From Agrobacterium larrymoorei (lineage in GTDB: Bacteria > Pseudomonadota > Alphaproteobacteria > Rhizobiales > Rhizobiaceae), in the NCBI RefSeq assembly GCF_013322225.1, contig NZ_JAAMFB010000012.1, forward strand, positions 62,001-126,000: a stretch of 64,000 nt of DNA. The letters run 5' to 3'. The translations under genes were made by a program, and so were the position numbers. Under the pieces are notes generated by a model. That model saw only the letters and a program-made list of their open reading frames with translations, was not told the origin of the DNA and made no database searches. Below, piece after piece: positions 18,696 through 27,932 of the stretch (positions are counted from its first letter, which is position 1; each line of letters starts with the position of its first letter).

Positions 18696-19343
18696 TCACT
18701 TACAGCGGCTGATCAGTAGCCTGATGCCTGCGAAGGCAAAAAATGCTCCTAGGGTCGTCTGGATTGCGCGGCGGCATCTGGCATAGATCCGGACCATTGG
18801 CTGTGTCGAAAAGATAAGTGCATAGCATATATGTACAATGAGCGAGAGGAGAGAGGTGCCGAGAACGATGATCATGCCGACCCACGCGGGTGCATCGCTC
18901 TGCAAGCCGAGCGAAACAATTGCAATCCATGTCAGAGCTGCTTTTGGATTCGTCATCTGAATGCTCAATCCACGCAGGAAATAACCCGATTGGCTTCTTC
19001 TCCCCCAGCCTGGTTCTTTCGCTTCTATGTCGTGCGCGCAGGCTGCGGACTTGAAGGCCTTGAAGCCCAACCACAGGAGATAGATGCTGCCACCGATCTT
19101 GATAATAGTCAGCGTGACTGCATAAGTGGATAGCAATGCTGAGAGCCCCAGCACTGTTAATACGGCCCAAAATAAAGACCCAGTTGCTACGCCCATAGCC
19201 AGCGCCATGCCTGAAGTTCGCCCAACGCGCATCGATGTTGCCATGACCGCGAGAACGTTGGGACCGGGGCTGGCTATTCCCAGTAGAAAAGCCGTGTAAG
19301 CCATTAATATCCCAGGCAGGTATATTATGATGTCATCATGCAT
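18696..19343 (-). CDS. LysE/RhtB-family amino-acid exporter
   Basis: A 215-residue membrane protein of the LysE/RhtB superfamily, whose members export basic or neutral amino acids and related metabolites. Six hydrophobic segments are visible, and the N-terminal FLLGIASPGPNVLAVMATSM holds the conserved PGP(N) motif after the first helix. ALTWIAIVSLG is the typical fourth-helix text. It is divergent from an ArsR-type regulator 122 bases away, which may control it. Substrate unknown; the start follows the longest ATG-started frame. Confidence 0.9.
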   Translation of the reverse strand: MHDDIIIYLPGILMAYTAFLLGIASPGPNVLAVMATSMRVGRTSGMALAMGVATGSLFWAVLTVLGLSALLSTYAVTLTIIKIGGSIYLLWLGFKAFKSAACAHDIEAKEPGWGRRSQSGYFLRGLSIQMTNPKAALTWIAIVSLGLQSDAPAWVGMIIVLGTSLLSLIVHICYALIFSTQPMVRIYARCRRAIQTTLGAFFAFAGIRLLISRCK

Positions 19344-19465
19344 GGTGTGATTCTTCTATGTTGATCAGAATACCATTTCCATACAGCAGGATCGGGCACC
19401 GTTGTTTCGGCGTCGACCGAACTATCCAATGATGACGCGGTACACCCTCTGCGTTATCTTGGGGC

Positions 19466-20167
19466 ATGACAAATATCGCCAGCGCAAACGCCCTCGCAGA
19501 AATCGCCGCGTTGATCGGAGATCCGGCAAGAGCGAACATTTTGTCAGAATTGATGGGCGGCAAGGCGCTGACAGCTGGTGAACTCGCTCAAGCAGCAGGT
19601 GTAAGCGCTAAAACCACCAGTGGCCATTTGGCGAAGCTGCAGGAAGGCGGCCTAATAGTTTTGGAAAAGCAACATGGTCGCCACCGATATTTTCGCATTT
19701 CCTCCGTAGAAGTCGCTCAGATTATTGAGGTTCTTTCATCTGCTGCTGCTCGGGGCCCTAAACGGTATCGACCACACGGTCCGAGGGATGAAGCAATGCG
19801 CTTCGCCCGCACGTGCTACGACCACATCGCGGGTAGACTTGGAACCTCTTTGACGGAGTCCCTATGCTTAAATGGCTACGTGGTACTATCCGATGGTGCG
19901 GGGGTTATCACGGAGGCCGGAAATCGGTTCTTTTGCGACTTTGGCATTGATCTGGAACTATCGCGGATGTCCAAGCGTGCCCTTTGCCGAACATGCCTCG
20001 ACTGGAGTGAGCGGCGTCCTCATCTAGCCGGTTGGCTTGGCGCAGCCATTCTAAAGCGATCTCTTGATCTGGAATGGGTCGTTGCTTCTTCGAAAGGCCG
20101 CGTCCTTCGGCTCACGAACGCGGGGCGCACGGAGTTTACTTCCAGATTTAATATCGCAGTGGATTGA
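19466..20167 (+). CDS. ArsR-family winged-helix regulator
   Basis: A 233-residue transcriptional regulator. Residues about 10-95 form an ArsR-type winged helix (IGDPARANILSELMGGKALTAGELAQAAG, then TTSGHLAKLQEGGLI, with the wing KQHGRHRYFRI). The remaining 130 residues are an uncharacterised C-terminal domain found in some alphaproteobacterial ArsR proteins; it holds CRTCLDWSERRPHLAG. The clustered cysteines could bind metal or sense redox state. It is divergent from the LysE exporter, suggesting control of that gene. The ATG is at 19466. Confidence 0.88.
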   Translation: MTNIASANALAEIAALIGDPARANILSELMGGKALTAGELAQAAGVSAKTTSGHLAKLQEGGLIVLEKQHGRHRYFRISSVEVAQIIEVLSSAAARGPKRYRPHGPRDEAMRFARTCYDHIAGRLGTSLTESLCLNGYVVLSDGAGVITEAGNRFFCDFGIDLELSRMSKRALCRTCLDWSERRPHLAGWLGAAILKRSLDLEWVVASSKGRVLRLTNAGRTEFTSRFNIAVD

Positions 20168-20218
20168 CTGCTGTATTCTCTAATCGGCTCGATCAGGCAA
20201 TCCGTAAGTGAAGAAAAG

Positions 20219-20245
20219 CCCCGAGGTTGTCTCCAACTCTCGGGG
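20219..20245. terminator. Hairpin terminator between ArsR gene and rne
   Basis: CCCCGAG (20219-20225) pairs with CTCGGGG (20239-20245), with an inner GTTG/CAAC pairing. On the minus strand CTTTTCTTC follows, so it fits as the rne terminator; on the plus strand TCTTTGATTTT follows. It probably serves both convergent genes. Confidence 0.8.
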
Positions 20246-20273
20246 TCTTTGATTTTAACTGAGTACGTTAGGC

Positions 20274-23174
20274 TTAGAAAAAGCCCTTGCGTTGCCACCA
20301 GCCGCCCTTGCGGGGCTTTGGTTCGTCGCCTTCCGGATTTTCGCCTGCGCCGGTGGAGGTAACCACAGGCCCAGACGAGGACACGTTTTCACCGCGGTTG
20401 GCGCGGGCAGGTTTTGTGCCGTCTTCTGCTGCATCCGATGTGGTTTCGGTAGAGACTTCAGCGACTTGCTCTAAAGGAGCAGATGCCGCAGGCGCTTCTA
20501 CAACTGGAGTTTCCTGTGGTGCAGGCGTGGCTGTTACCGTTGGTGCCTCAGCGTCCGCAGTCGTCTCTACCTTTTCCTTCGCCTTGCGTGTGCGGCGCGG
20601 CTTCTTAGGCTTTTCAGATTCCTCGACGACGGCTTGCGTTTCAGGCTCCGCCTTGACGATGTCTACGGAAGCGACCGGTTCTACACTTTCCACCTGAGCT
20701 GCAGCTTCACCATCCTGAACGGATTCGTCTGCATCGCCATTTTCTACTTCCAGCGTTTCGCCATTTTCATCGCGATTGCGGCGACCGCCGCGCTTGCCAC
20801 GACGGCGGCGTTTGCGCTTGCTGTCTTCAGAGCTTCCATCTTCGCCTTCGGCTCTGACGTCTGCACCTTCAGCCTGCTCTTCGCCGTTGTCTTCTTCTTC
20901 GTCTGACTCGTCGGAAGACGTTTCGTCATTGGCGTCTGCCTGAGCGTCGCCATTCTGACCGTTGCCCTTAACGCGACGGCGGCGGCGACGCTTGCGCTTG
21001 CGCTTGCCGTCTTCCCCATTTTCAGCCTGAGGACGAGATTCGCTAGCCGGCGCCTTGACGATGATTTCTTCGTCTTCTTCCTCATCGAGTTCGATGACGA
21101 TATCGTCGTCTTCTTCCTCAAACTCCGGCAGTGCCTGTAACAGGCTTTCGATCTTTACCGGGTTCTCTACAGCATCACCCCGATCGATCGCGAAATGCTG
21201 GGCACCAACGCTTGCATCCGCAGCGACGATGATTGCGACGCCGAAGCGACCTTCATAATCAACGACGGTCGCGCGCTTGTGATTAAGCAAATAAAGCGCT
21301 GTGTCTGGCGTAGTGCGAACCGTGATGTTGTGAGTCGTATTACGCAGCAGATATTCCTCTACGCCGCGCAAAACATGCAGTGCGATGGAGGATTCGGAAC
21401 GAACATGACCTGTGCCGCCGCAATGCGAGCAAACTTGCGTCGTGGATTCAAGAACCGAAGCGCGGATGCGCTGCCGTGACATTTCCAGAAGACCGAAGTG
21501 CGAGATGCGGCCAACCTGAATGCGGGCACGGTCGTTCTTCAGGCAATCCTTCAGCTTCTTTTCGACGGAGCGGTTGTTGCGCTTTTCTTCCATGTCGATG
21601 AAGTCGATGACGACCAGACCTGCCAGGTCGCGCAAGCGAAGCTGGCGTGCGACTTCTTCAGCCGCCTCGAGGTTAGTTGCCAGCGCCGTTTCCTCGATGG
21701 AATGTTCGCGCGTCGAGCGACCGGAGTTCACGTCGATAGAAACCAGCGCTTCCGTCTGGTTGATGATGAGATAGCCACCAGACTTAAGCGTCACTTGCGG
21801 CTGCAACATACGGTCCAGTTGCGCTTCGATGCCGGAGCGCGAAAAGATCGGGTGAATGTCGCGGTAAGGCTGAACCACTTTGGCATGGCTCGGCATCAGC
21901 ATCTTCATGAAGTCTTTTGCTTCACGATAGCCTTCTTCACCGGACACGATGATCTCGCCGATATCCTTGTTGTAGAGATCGCGAATGGAGCGCTTGATGA
22001 GCGAACCTTCCTCGTAGACGAGGCAAGGGGCGGTCGAATTCAGGGTCAGTGTGCGGACATTTTCCCAAAGGCGCATCAAATATTCAAAGTCGCGCTTGAT
22101 CTCGACACGCGTGCGGTTCGCACCCGCAGTACGCAAAATGACGCCCATGCCGTTAGGAACTTCCAGGTCGCGAGCGATTTCCTTCAGGCGCTTGCGGTCC
22201 GCAGGCTGGGTGATCTTGCGGGAAATACCGCCGCCACGCGCAGTATTCGGCATCAGAACCGAGTAACGACCGGCCAGCGACAGGTAGGTAGTCAGAGCAG
22301 CACCCTTGTTGCCGCGCTCCTCCTTGGCAACCTGAACCAGTAGAATCTGCCGGCGCTTTATGACTTCCTGAATACGGTACTGCTTGCGAGGCTTGCGCGA
22401 AACGCGATCAGGAACTTCTTCCATCGCGTCTTCTGCGCCAACAGATTCGATGACTTCCTTTTCGTGATGATCGTCGTCGTCATCATCATCGTCCTGACGG
22501 CGGCCTATACCTTCGACTTCCTCGGAAATCGTATCTGTATCGACCATGGCAGCCATTTCGCCGCCCTTGCTGTCGTCTTCATCCGCATTTTCGTCCGAAG
22601 CAGCTTCCGCCGACGCTTCTTCAGTCTCGGCCTTCTTTTTCGCACGAGGGCGGCGGGTGCGCTTCTTCGGCTTCTCTTCCTCAGCAGGGGCTTCGGCTGC
22701 AACGGTCTCTTCAGCCGCAGATTCGGTGGTTTCAACGACTTCTTCTGAGGCCACGGCCTGTTCTGTAGCGGCCTCGTTCAACGGAACGATACCGACATCC
22801 GGCTGATCGGCCTGAGAAAGATCGATGGCAGGGGAGGCGGGTTCGTTCGGCGCGTCTGCAGGTTCGAAGTCGTCGCTGCGGCGATGCTCTTCGGCTTCCG
22901 CCTTCAGCAGTGCCTGACGGTCGGCCAGCGGGATCTGATAATAATCCGGGTGAATTTCCGCAAAGGCAAGGAAGCCGTGCCGATTACCACCGTAATCCAC
23001 GAAAGCTGCCTGAAGCGAAGGCTCAACGCGGGTTACCTTGGCAAGGTAGATGTTCCCACGGATTTGTTTCTTGTGTTCCGACTCGAAATCGAATTCTTCA
23101 ATCCGGTTTCCGCGGACGACTACGACGCGCGTCTCCTCTTCGTGGGAGGCGTCGATAAGCATTTTGTCTGCCAT
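20274..23174 (-). CDS. rne: Ribonuclease E
   Basis: RNase E/G-family endoribonuclease, 966 residues, which starts mRNA decay and processes rRNA. The S1 domain begins at about residue 38 (QIRGNIYLAKVTRVEPSLQAAFVDYG) but is interrupted from about residue 90 to 265 by an acidic, Ala/Glu/Lys-rich low-complexity insert, then resumes (QYRIQEVIKRRQILLVQV). The catalytic aspartates lie in SIDVNSGR and VIDFIDMEE, and the zinc-link is CSHCGGTG. The C-terminal 300 residues are a disordered, alternating acidic and Arg-rich scaffold with KRKRRRRRR-type blocks, likely binding RNA and degradosome partners. Split S1 domains of this kind are known in Alphaproteobacteria. Confidence 0.97.
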   Translation of the reverse strand: MADKMLIDASHEEETRVVVVRGNRIEEFDFESEHKKQIRGNIYLAKVTRVEPSLQAAFVDYGGNRHGFLAFAEIHPDYYQIPLADRQALLKAEAEEHRRSDDFEPADAPNEPASPAIDLSQADQPDVGIVPLNEAATEQAVASEEVVETTESAAEETVAAEAPAEEEKPKKRTRRPRAKKKAETEEASAEAASDENADEDDSKGGEMAAMVDTDTISEEVEGIGRRQDDDDDDDDHHEKEVIESVGAEDAMEEVPDRVSRKPRKQYRIQEVIKRRQILLVQVAKEERGNKGAALTTYLSLAGRYSVLMPNTARGGGISRKITQPADRKRLKEIARDLEVPNGMGVILRTAGANRTRVEIKRDFEYLMRLWENVRTLTLNSTAPCLVYEEGSLIKRSIRDLYNKDIGEIIVSGEEGYREAKDFMKMLMPSHAKVVQPYRDIHPIFSRSGIEAQLDRMLQPQVTLKSGGYLIINQTEALVSIDVNSGRSTREHSIEETALATNLEAAEEVARQLRLRDLAGLVVIDFIDMEEKRNNRSVEKKLKDCLKNDRARIQVGRISHFGLLEMSRQRIRASVLESTTQVCSHCGGTGHVRSESSIALHVLRGVEEYLLRNTTHNITVRTTPDTALYLLNHKRATVVDYEGRFGVAIIVAADASVGAQHFAIDRGDAVENPVKIESLLQALPEFEEEDDDIVIELDEEEDEEIIVKAPASESRPQAENGEDGKRKRKRRRRRRVKGNGQNGDAQADANDETSSDESDEEEDNGEEQAEGADVRAEGEDGSSEDSKRKRRRRGKRGGRRNRDENGETLEVENGDADESVQDGEAAAQVESVEPVASVDIVKAEPETQAVVEESEKPKKPRRTRKAKEKVETTADAEAPTVTATPAPQETPVVEAPAASAPLEQVAEVSTETTSDAAEDGTKPARANRGENVSSSGPVVTSTGAGENPEGDEPKPRKGGWWQRKGFF

Positions 23175-23808
23175 GTAAGCTGTGCTCCTCGGCGCAGCCC
23201 TGTCTTATACGAGAAGAGGCCCGCCACGAGGACAGGCCTTTCATCATTTTTCAAGGGTGTGCCGGAAATGAAGTTTCCAGCCCGGCGCATGTAAACTGGC
23301 AGCATCCGGACGACTGGCAAGGCATACTGCCTGCTCCATGTATCCGGTTCATATGAAAGCTGCTGCAACGACATCATTGGCCAAGCGAGAACGACTTTAA
23401 TAAATAGACCCCGAAAGGTCCGATGAAATTGCTCTCCTCAGAGCGGCGGTGGCATGCCACCGGGTATGATTCCGGCCATGGCCGGTTGATCCAGTTTCAG
23501 GAAAAAAATGCAAAGACGGCAGATGATTGCCCGATTTGCAGCGCCAGCGTCTTTATCGATTGGCAGCCGGCGGGCATCTATCCCGTCAACACTTTTAACC
23601 CTCAATCTCGTTGTATGTTTTATCTGTCATAATAGCAATAGGCAGGCTAAATATGCCATATCATTGATGGATTTTCGCAGTTAAGAAATGCTTTACCAAC
23701 GCCTGCGATTGTTGCGCGGGCGCGCAAATCAGGCCATCCTACATCCATGCCGCCTTCATTTGGACCGTAAAAGGCGAAATTCTCCTGTCGAACGACTGAA
23801 ACGCGAAA
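23175..23808. promoter_or_regulatory. Divergent rne-amiC intergenic region with palindromes
   Basis: This 634-bp stretch has no convincing gene. It holds two short perfect palindromes, CGGTGGCATGCCACCG (23447-23462) and CCGGCCATGGCCGG (23472-23485), and AAAGACG/CGTCTTT (23512-23518, 23548-23554). These lie 270-380 bases upstream of rne and could belong to a structured 5' leader. RNase E leaders are autoregulatory in E. coli; whether this applies here is inference. Promoters for both rne and amiC must lie here, but I cannot place them reliably. Confidence 0.4.
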
Positions 23809-25086
23809 ATGATACTGGCATCCATAAATAATCATTCAAAGAATGACACGCGTCACTTCGTAAGCGTTTTCAAGCGAATCGCCATGGTGATCTGCGCGGC
23901 TTTTCTTGCGGCTCCCCTGTCGTTCGAATGTGTACATTCGGCTGAAACCGCCCCGTCGTTGGTCGCGAATGCTGCACGCATTATCGGCGACGAGGCGCGG
24001 ACCCGCGTTGTTCTTGATTTTAACGCCGAGCCCGAGTTTGAAATCCATTACCTGGATGCACCGGCGCGAATCGTCGTTGATATGCCAGCCGTCAGTTTTG
24101 CATTTCCGACACAGGATTTAGCGCCCACCGGTCTTTTCAACGATATTCGCTTCGGCAGTATGGGGGAGGACAGTGCCCGTCTCGTTCTGACTGCAAAGAA
24201 GCCCGTTCAAGTCGCCGTTGCAGAAACCAAGGTAGAGGATGGAGGCAAGGTTTTTCGGTTTGTGCTGGACACGGAAATCGCCACGAAGCAGAAATTTGCC
24301 GATCTGCTGAAAAATCAGAACTGGCAGGCGCTTGCCCCGGCGACCACCGCTTCGGTTACACCGGATATTCTGGCGAAATCTCCCCGTCAGTCTGATTTCG
24401 TCATTGCCGTGGATGCGGGACATGGCGGAATAGACGCAGGGGCCAAAGGTGGCATCAGCGGTACGGATGAAAAAGTTATCACCCTACAATTCGCAAAACA
24501 GCTTTCAGACCGCCTGAACAAGATTACCGGTGTAAAGGCGTTTTTGACCCGAGACGACGATACGTTTCTTGCACTTTCCGAGCGGGTAACGCTGGCGCGG
24601 CAGCAGAATGCCAATCTATTCATTTCGGTCCATGCCGATACGTTGAAGCAAAAGGGCATTCGCGGCGCGACCGTTTACACCATTTCAGACCGCGCATCAG
24701 ACCGGATGGCACAGGATCTTGCCGAGCGTGAAAACCTTTCCGACCAGGTTGCTGGCGTGGCTGTCACCAACACCCAGCCTGAAGTGGCAGATATTCTTCT
24801 AGACCTCACCCGTCGCGAAACGCTGGCGTTTTCCGTAACCCTGGCGGAAAACATCGTGTCGTCCTTTGAGGGGCAGGTGGGGCTTATCAATAACCCCCAT
24901 CGTTACGCGGGTTTTCAGGTGCTTCGCGCTCATGATGTCCCCTCGGTTCTGCTGGAGTTGGGGTTCCTCTCCAATCCAGATGATGAGAAGCTGTTGCTGG
25001 ACGAAAAATGGCGTGAAAAGGTTGCTGACCGGCTTGCAGCGGCAGTGACACGTTACCGTGCGCAAGCACTGGCCAATGGCGGATGA
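23809..25086 (+). CDS. amiC: N-acetylmuramoyl-L-alanine amidase
   Basis: Cell-wall amidase of 425 residues, splitting the amide bond between MurNAc and the stem peptide for daughter-cell separation. After a basic N-terminus and a hydrophobic export signal (about 25-45), an AMIN domain occupies roughly 50-170 (TRVVLDFNAEPEFEIHYLD). The zinc Amidase_3 domain runs from about 195, with VDAGHGGIDAGA (zinc His), NANLFISVHADT and the catalytic Glu in PSVLLELGFLSN. The start at 23809 has no clear ribosome-binding site; an ATG at 23884 would still leave a signal peptide. Next comes mrcA. Confidence 0.93.
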   Translation: MILASINNHSKNDTRHFVSVFKRIAMVICAAFLAAPLSFECVHSAETAPSLVANAARIIGDEARTRVVLDFNAEPEFEIHYLDAPARIVVDMPAVSFAFPTQDLAPTGLFNDIRFGSMGEDSARLVLTAKKPVQVAVAETKVEDGGKVFRFVLDTEIATKQKFADLLKNQNWQALAPATTASVTPDILAKSPRQSDFVIAVDAGHGGIDAGAKGGISGTDEKVITLQFAKQLSDRLNKITGVKAFLTRDDDTFLALSERVTLARQQNANLFISVHADTLKQKGIRGATVYTISDRASDRMAQDLAERENLSDQVAGVAVTNTQPEVADILLDLTRRETLAFSVTLAENIVSSFEGQVGLINNPHRYAGFQVLRAHDVPSVLLELGFLSNPDDEKLLLDEKWREKVADRLAAAVTRYRAQALANGG

Positions 25087-25403
25087 TCCATCCTTTGACT
25101 ACCACCTGTGTCGGTTTTGCGACGGTTTGTGAAAACCGTTGAGGCTTTGCATCTTTAAGGGTTCAATTATAAACCGAAGCCCTATTTTACTCACATTCCC
25201 CACGTTACTCGCAGGCTAGATTCGGCGACAGGAAGGGTTCGTTTCCATTTGGAGAAGCGGCGATCTCCCGGTAACATACGCGGGAATGCTTTTATCAGCG
25301 ACTTGTCATCCGTTAAGCGGTGTGCAAAACGGCACGCTACATGTAAAAATGCGCTCCTGAAATATGGGCGCAAAGTTACGATTCGAAGTATCGGTAGCCT
25401 AAT
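25087..25403 (+). promoter_or_regulatory. amiC-mrcA intergenic region
   Basis: This 317-bp stretch has no supportable gene. ACGGTTT and AAACCGT near 25120 form a 7-bp hairpin that may weakly terminate amiC. The rest presumably holds the mrcA promoter, but I see no strong consensus match. Confidence 0.35.
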
Positions 25404-27833
25404 ATGATCAGACTGATTGGATATTTCTTCGGCTTGGCGAGCATGCTCTTTCTCGTGGTCGCTGCTGGCGTTGCCATTTATTTGGTGACGATAACGAAGG
25501 ATTTGCCTGACTACGCGGTTCTGAGCAGCTATGAGCCGCCGGTGACGACGCGCGTGCATGCTGGCAATGGTGCTCTAATGGCTGAATACGCCGAGCAGCG
25601 CCGCCTTTTCCTTCCGATTCAGGCTATTCCTGACCGTGTGAAGGCTGCATTCCTTTCCGCTGAAGACAAGAATTTCTATCAGCATCCGGGTATCGATGTG
25701 ACGGGTTTCGCCCGCGCCGCCCTTGCTTATGTAACCGGTGGCCCCACCCAGGGCGGTTCGACGATCACGCAGCAGGTGGCGAAAAACTTCCTGCTGACGA
25801 ACGAACAGACAATGGAGCGTAAGGCGAAGGAAGCCATTCTCTCCTTCCGTATCGAACAGGCCTATAGCAAGGACAAGATTCTCGAGCTTTATCTCAATGA
25901 GATTTTCTTTGGACTGAATTCGTACGGTATCGCCAGCGCGTCTCTTACCTATTTCAACAAATCCGTGACCGAACTGACGATTGCGGAAACGGCTTATCTT
26001 GCTGCCCTGCCGAAGGGGCCTGCCAACTATCACCCTTTCCGTCGTGGGAAGGCAGCTGTTGAGCGCCGTGACTGGGTTATCGACCGCATGGCGGAAAATG
26101 GGTACATCACTAAAGCTGATGCCGACGAAGCCAAGCAGCAGCCGCTGGGTGTCAACGTACGCCGCGGCGGCCCGCAGTTGCCTGGGGCCGATTACTTCGC
26201 GGAAGAGGTTCGCCGCCAGATCGTTGATCAGTATGGTGCGGATGCCCTGCTAAAGGGCGGGCTTTCCGTCCGTACGTCCTTCGACCCCGAGATCCAGATC
26301 GAGGCGCGCCGCGCATTGCAGGACGGTCTTCTTGAATATGATGAGCGTCGCGGTTTCCACGGACCTGTCGATCAGATCGACACCAGCGGCGACTGGACTG
26401 CGGCACTCGAAAAGATCAGGCCGTTGCGTGACGTGCCGGAATGGCGTCTCGCGGTTGTGCTTGCGTCTTCGGCTGAAGGTGTCGATATCGGCCTTCGCCC
26501 GGATGGCGACAGCGAAACGCAGCAGACGCGCGGTCGCATAAAGCCGGAAAACATGCGCTGGGCCTATCGCGATTCGAAGGGCGCGCGCAGTACGGCGAAA
26601 TCTCCGGCAGGTGTCTTGAAGACCGGTGATGTGGTCTATGTCGAACCCATGTCGGGCGGCGGGAGTGATCTCCGGCTTCGCCAGCCTCCAAAGGTTCAGG
26701 GCGGCATGGTTGTCATGGACCCACATACGGGCCGCGTTCTGGCAATTGTCGGCGGCTTCTCTTATGCGCAGTCGGAATTTAACCGCGCGACCCAGGCCAT
26801 GCGCCAGCCGGGCTCGTCCTTCAAGCCGTTTATCTACGCTGCGGCTCTCGACAACGGTTATACCCCCGCTTCCGTTGTTATGGATGCTCCGCTGGAAGTC
26901 GTTTCCGGAGGCGAAGTCTGGCGGCCGCAGAACTACGGCGGGGAAGTCGCGGGTCCATCCACACTGCGCCTCGGTATCGAAAAGTCCCGCAATCTCATGA
27001 CCGTGCGTCTCGCGCAGGACATGGGCATGAACCTCGTTGCTGAATATGCCGAAAGCTTCGGTATCTACGACAAGATGCCTCCGTTGCTTTCGATGTCCCT
27101 CGGTTCCGGTGAAACGACAGTCATGCGCATGGCGTCTGCCTATTCGGTGATTGCCAATGGCGGAAAGCAGATCAAGCCGACGGTGATCGACCGCATTCAG
27201 GACCGCTACGGCAAGACTATCTTCCGTCATGAAGATCGTGCCTGTGAGGGCTGCAACGCGACCGTCTGGCAAAATCAGGACGAGCCGACGATCGTCGACA
27301 AGCGTGAGCAGGTTCTGGACCCGATGACCGCCTTTCAGGTGACATCGATGATGGAAGGCGTCGTTCAGCGCGGTACGGCGGCTGGCAAAATCAAGACCAA
27401 CCTTCCGGTTGCCGGCAAGACGGGCACCACAAACGACGAAAAAGATGCCTGGTTCGTTGGTTATACTCCAGACCTCGTCGCGGGCCTCTATATCGGTTTC
27501 GATACGCCAGCACCTCTTGGTCGTGGCGGCACCGGCGGCTCGCTTGCCGCACCGATTTTCGGTGAGTTCATCGCACAGGCGCAGAAACATCTCGAGCCAA
27601 GCAAGTTCATCGTGCCGAACGGAATGCAGTTCATTGCCGTGAACCGCAAGACAGGCATGGCGGCCATGGAGGGCGAGCCGGACACCATCATGGAAGCCTT
27701 CAAACCGGGTACCGGCCCTGCTTCCACGCTTGAGGTCATCGGCATGGATGGCTACATGTCGCAGGAGGATATTCTGCGCGCGTCTCCGCAGGCGCAGCAG
27801 GCGATAACGGGCGGCGGCGGCGGCCTATACTAG
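25404..27833 (+). CDS. mrcA: Penicillin-binding protein 1A (class A PBP)
   Basis: Bifunctional peptidoglycan synthase, 809 residues, polymerising glycan strands and crosslinking peptides. An N-terminal anchor helix (residues 3-30) precedes the GT51 transglycosylase domain with the catalytic Glu in AEDKNFYQHPGID and the QGGSTITQQVAKN motif. An OB-like insert follows, then the transpeptidase with SSFKPF (active Ser), the SRN motif (EKSRNLMTVRL) and KTGTTND. The C-terminus ends in a Gly-rich tail. It sits between amiC and prfB with a strong terminator after it. Confidence 0.96.
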   Translation: MIRLIGYFFGLASMLFLVVAAGVAIYLVTITKDLPDYAVLSSYEPPVTTRVHAGNGALMAEYAEQRRLFLPIQAIPDRVKAAFLSAEDKNFYQHPGIDVTGFARAALAYVTGGPTQGGSTITQQVAKNFLLTNEQTMERKAKEAILSFRIEQAYSKDKILELYLNEIFFGLNSYGIASASLTYFNKSVTELTIAETAYLAALPKGPANYHPFRRGKAAVERRDWVIDRMAENGYITKADADEAKQQPLGVNVRRGGPQLPGADYFAEEVRRQIVDQYGADALLKGGLSVRTSFDPEIQIEARRALQDGLLEYDERRGFHGPVDQIDTSGDWTAALEKIRPLRDVPEWRLAVVLASSAEGVDIGLRPDGDSETQQTRGRIKPENMRWAYRDSKGARSTAKSPAGVLKTGDVVYVEPMSGGGSDLRLRQPPKVQGGMVVMDPHTGRVLAIVGGFSYAQSEFNRATQAMRQPGSSFKPFIYAAALDNGYTPASVVMDAPLEVVSGGEVWRPQNYGGEVAGPSTLRLGIEKSRNLMTVRLAQDMGMNLVAEYAESFGIYDKMPPLLSMSLGSGETTVMRMASAYSVIANGGKQIKPTVIDRIQDRYGKTIFRHEDRACEGCNATVWQNQDEPTIVDKREQVLDPMTAFQVTSMMEGVVQRGTAAGKIKTNLPVAGKTGTTNDEKDAWFVGYTPDLVAGLYIGFDTPAPLGRGGTGGSLAAPIFGEFIAQAQKHLEPSKFIVPNGMQFIAVNRKTGMAAMEGEPDTIMEAFKPGTGPASTLEVIGMDGYMSQEDILRASPQAQQAITGGGGGLY

Positions 27834-27850
27834 ACACGCTAATTCTGAAG

Positions 27851-27890
27851 GCGAGGGGCGCGGGTCTTTACATCCGCGCCCCTCGCATTT
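27851..27890 (+). terminator. Strong terminator after mrcA
   Basis: A perfect 13-bp GC-rich stem, GCGAGGGGCGCGG (27851-27863) with its complement at 27874-27886, is followed by ATTTATTC. It separates mrcA from prfB. Confidence 0.85.
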
Positions 27891-27932
27891 ATTCACGCAA
27901 ACAGTTTTCAAAAAAGGCGAAATACTCTCGAA

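Noticed and set aside
23423..23632. A 69-residue frame with CPIC in the rne-amiC gap
   Set aside because: It has no ribosome-binding site or recognisable fold and overlaps the palindromes of the likely rne leader.
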